Source: Opitutus sp. GAS368
GTDB lineage: Bacteria; Verrucomicrobiota; Verrucomicrobiia; Opitutales; Opitutaceae
DNA: 7,525 nucleotides
Direction of reading: 5' to 3'
Assembly (NCBI GenBank): GCA_945862035.1
Contig: CAMAXB010000149.1
Coordinates: 1-7,525 of the forward strand
Under the pieces are notes generated by a model, which did no database searches, had not been told where the DNA came from, and worked only from the letters and a program-made list of their open reading frames with translations. Positions 5,715-7,525 of this stretch are shown here, piece by piece (the stretch's first letter is position 1; each line of letters starts with the position of its first letter). The position numbers were made by a program, and so were the translations under genes.

Positions 5715-5997
5715 AGGTGGGATCGGGAAACATGAGGGCGCCCGCCGCGGTTGACACGCGCAATCCCGCCAGACCAACCCTCTAGAAGCGCGGACCCCTG
5801 GCCCGCTCCGATTCATTGCGACAAGGGGCGTGGCTCGACCACGCCCGGTTCGAAAGGCGCGCACGAGTCGCGCCCCCTACGTGCCCATCCACAATCAAGC
5901 GTGCCGGCGGCCCGCGCGCGCAGCAACCGGACGCCCAGCGACGGCTTTCATCCGCTCCGCCGTTGCCAATCCCCCGGTCAGGCGTAAGTCTCCCGCC
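5715..5997. other. Divergent intergenic region between MATE and S9 peptidase genes
   Basis: This 283 bp non-coding spacer must hold the promoters of both flanking genes. Apart from the double-hairpin element in its middle, nothing convincing is visible. There is a TTGACA at 5751-5756 on the plus strand, without a -10 box at normal distance, and the last 110 bp before the peptidase ATG are GC-rich without a clear Shine-Dalgarno site. Confidence 0.6.
5824..5880 (-). repeat. Double-hairpin intergenic repeat-like element
   Basis: In the 283 bp divergent gap two adjacent hairpins stand out. The first, 5826-5846, is a perfect 8 bp stem (GGGCGTGG / CCACGCCC) with a 5 nt loop. The second, 5856-5874, has a 6 bp stem (GGCGCG / CGCGCC) and a 7 nt loop. 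The outer ends AGGGGCG (5824-5830) and CGCCCCCT (5871-5878) are also complementary with one extra C, so the whole unit can close on itself. Read on the minus strand it begins GTAGGGGGCGCGACTCG, a start typical of what I recall of verrucomicrobial intergenic repeats. No transposase is present. Function unknown. Confidence 0.55.
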
Positions 5998-7525
5998 ATG
6001 CGTTCCTTCACCCGCCTGATGTCCGTAACCATGGCCGCTGCCCTCCCGCTCATCTCGCCGGCGCAGTCCGGCTACCAGAAACCCTCGGACGTCCTCGCCG
6101 CCATCGTCGACGCGCCCGCCACCCCCTCGATCACCCTCAGTCCCGACCGCACTCGGATGATCATCCTCACCCGGGCCGAGCGGCCCGACATCGCGGAGCT
6201 GGCCCAACCTGAGTTGCGCATCGCCGGTCTGCGTATCAACCCCACCGTCGACGGCCCCAGCCGCGCCATCACCTTCAACGGCGTTTCCTTCACCTCCCTC
6301 GACAACGGGACCACCACGCGCGTCACCGGCCTGCCCGCCACCCCACGCATTCTGACCGCCGCTTGGTCCGGTGACAGCAAGGCCCTCGCCTTCACGCTCC
6401 AGCAGGAGTCACGCATCGAGCTCTGGATCGCCGACGCGGCGTCCGCTCAAGCCCGCCGCCTCGCCGACCTGCCCGTCAATGCCACGCTCACCGACGGTTT
6501 CGCCTGGGTCGACGCCGCCACGCTGCTCGTCGTCCGTGTTCCCTCCGATCGCGGCGCGGCTCCCGTCGAGCCACGCACGCCCTCCGGTCCGATCCTTCAG
6601 GAAAACTCCGGTCCGCCCGCGCCCGCGCCGACCTTCCAGGATCTTCTCGGGAGCCCGCACGATGAGGCCCTCTTCGATCACCACGCATCGGGCGAGCTGG
6701 TGCTCGTCGGCACCGACGGCAAGGTCACGCCCTTCGGCCCCCGCGGCGTGATCGGCGGCGCCAGCCCGTCCCCCGATGGTCGCTACGTCATGGTCTCCAC
6801 CGTGCTGCGGCCCTACTCCTACCTTGTGCCCGTCGGCCGCTTCGCGCTGCGGACGCAGATTTTTGACCGCCAGGGCACGTTCATCAAGACCGTCGCCGAC
6901 CTCCCGAGCGCCGAAAACGTTTCCATCGCGAGCGGCTCCGCCCGCACCGGCCCCCGCGGCATGGCCTGGCGCGCCGACGCCCCCGCCACGCTGAGCTGGG
7001 TCGAGGCGATCGATGGCGGCGACGGCGGCAAGCCCGCCGACTGGCGCGATGCGTGGTTCACGCTCGCCGCGCCCTTTGCGGCCGCGCCCTCGCGCCACCA
7101 ACAGTTTTCCCTCCGCGTGGTGGGCGTGGCTTGGGGCGACGCCAACCGCGCACTCGTCACCGAAGCGTGGACGCGTACGCGCCAGACGCGCACCTGGCTC
7201 GTCAACCCGTCCACCCCCGGCACCGACGGCGTCGCGCTTTTCGATCGCTCCTCGGAGGACCGCTACTCCGATCCCGGAACCCCGGTGCTGGTCCGCAATG
7301 TCCTGGGGCGGCTCGCGCTCCAATTCAGCCCCGACGGGAGCAAGATCTACCTCGCCGGTGCCGGCGCTTCGGCCGAGGGCGACCAGCCCTTCCTCGACGA
7401 GCTGGACCTCGCGTCAAAGCAAACCCGGCGTCTCTGGCGCTCGCAGGCGCCGTGGTTCGAGAGCTTTGTCTCCTTCCTCGACAACGATGGTACCCGCGCC
7501 CTCCTCCGCCGAGAATCAGTCGACA
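5998..7525 (+). CDS. S9D-type prolyl oligopeptidase family peptidase (glutamyl endopeptidase-like), N-terminal part
   Basis: The frame is open from the ATG at 5998 to the window end (509 codons plus one base). A signal peptide is likely: MRSFTRL, a hydrophobic core to about residue 19, and cleavage near SPA-QS (21-23). The rest is the N-terminal beta-propeller of an S9 serine peptidase. It closely follows the pattern I know from plant chloroplast glutamyl endopeptidase (S9D) and bacterial relatives: YQKPSDVLAAIVDAP (26-40), PELRIAGLRINP (71-82), TFQDLLGSPHDEALFDHH (212-229), SPSPDGRYVM (256-265), RPYSYLVPVGRF (271-282), LSWVEAIDGGD (332-342) and SSEDRYSDPGTPVL (418-431). The enzyme is probably periplasmic and cleaves short peptides, perhaps after Glu. 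The Ser-Asp-His triad lies beyond 7525, so activity cannot be verified. No stop or frameshift interrupts the visible part. No Shine-Dalgarno is apparent. The gene is divergent from the MATE gene. Confidence 0.92.
   Translation, partial: MRSFTRLMSVTMAAALPLISPAQSGYQKPSDVLAAIVDAPATPSITLSPDRTRMIILTRAERPDIAELAQPELRIAGLRINPTVDGPSRAITFNGVSFTSLDNGTTTRVTGLPATPRILTAAWSGDSKALAFTLQQESRIELWIADAASAQARRLADLPVNATLTDGFAWVDAATLLVVRVPSDRGAAPVEPRTPSGPILQENSGPPAPAPTFQDLLGSPHDEALFDHHASGELVLVGTDGKVTPFGPRGVIGGASPSPDGRYVMVSTVLRPYSYLVPVGRFALRTQIFDRQGTFIKTVADLPSAENVSIASGSARTGPRGMAWRADAPATLSWVEAIDGGDGGKPADWRDAWFTLAAPFAAAPSRHQQFSLRVVGVAWGDANRALVTEAWTRTRQTRTWLVNPSTPGTDGVALFDRSSEDRYSDPGTPVLVRNVLGRLALQFSPDGSKIYLAGAGASAEGDQPFLDELDLASKQTRRLWRSQAPWFESFVSFLDNDGTRALLRRESVD

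Noticed and set aside
4881..5735. Plus-strand open frame of 284 codons opposite the MATE gene
   Set aside because: The product is His/Arg/Pro-rich and has no hydrophobic or domain pattern, while the other strand encodes a full 12-segment transporter.
5715..5864. Fifty-codon N-terminal extension of the MATE gene
   Set aside because: It is hydrophilic, Arg-rich and runs into the double-hairpin repeat. The ATG at 5714 leads straight into the first membrane segment.
5963..5990. TTGCCA, 16 nt, TAAGTC as a promoter for the S9D gene
   Set aside because: The -10 match is poor and would end only 7 nt before the ATG, forcing a leaderless transcript. There is not enough support to annotate it.
6409..7323. 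Minus-strand open frame of 304 codons opposite the S9D peptidase gene
   Set aside because: The plus strand is continuously open with S9D propeller motifs. The reverse product is low-complexity Gly/Ala/Arg.
1..7525. A novel defence, toxin-antitoxin or biosynthetic system spanning several genes
   Set aside because: All seven genes belong to recognisable housekeeping or common accessory families, and their strand arrangement does not bind them into one system.

Overview
This 7.5 kb window is GC-rich, tightly packed bacterial chromosome. Gene content, codon choice and intergenic repeats suggest a Verrucomicrobiota member, most likely Opitutales/Opitutaceae. That assignment is inferred from the resemblance of the repeats and proteins to that group. 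No rRNA or other phylogenetic marker is present.

Left block (18-2322, minus strand): three genes read right to left and probably form one transcript. They are an exonuclease III-type DNA-repair nuclease, a small SET-domain protein lysine methyltransferase whose ATG overlaps the nuclease stop (ATGA), and, 41 bp further on, a secreted calcineurin-like phosphoesterase. A divergent 155 bp gap with a strong palindromic element separates this block from the middle block.

Middle block (2478-4372, plus strand): a long PLP-dependent cystathionine gamma-synthase-like enzyme whose N-terminal region resembles fungal Str2-type enzymes. It is followed by a 122 bp gap almost filled by an 'accacggat'-type inverted repeat, then a small YggU/DUF167 protein. 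The YggU gene converges on, and overlaps by 11 bp, the end of a minus-strand MATE multidrug/Na+ antiporter gene (4362-5714).

Right block: a 283 bp divergent spacer carrying a double-hairpin element leads to a plus-strand secreted S9D (glutamyl endopeptidase-like) prolyl-oligopeptidase family gene. The window end cuts it after 509 codons, so its catalytic domain is not visible.

Functionally this is mostly housekeeping: DNA repair, sulfur amino-acid metabolism, efflux and exported hydrolases. I see no CRISPR array, phage, transposon, tRNA, rRNA or defence cassette. The points most worth a second look are the three unrelated palindromic elements filling all three large gaps, the fungal-like cystathionine synthase architecture, the SET methyltransferase translationally coupled to exonuclease III, and an apparent loss of a metal-ligand Asp in the phosphoesterase.
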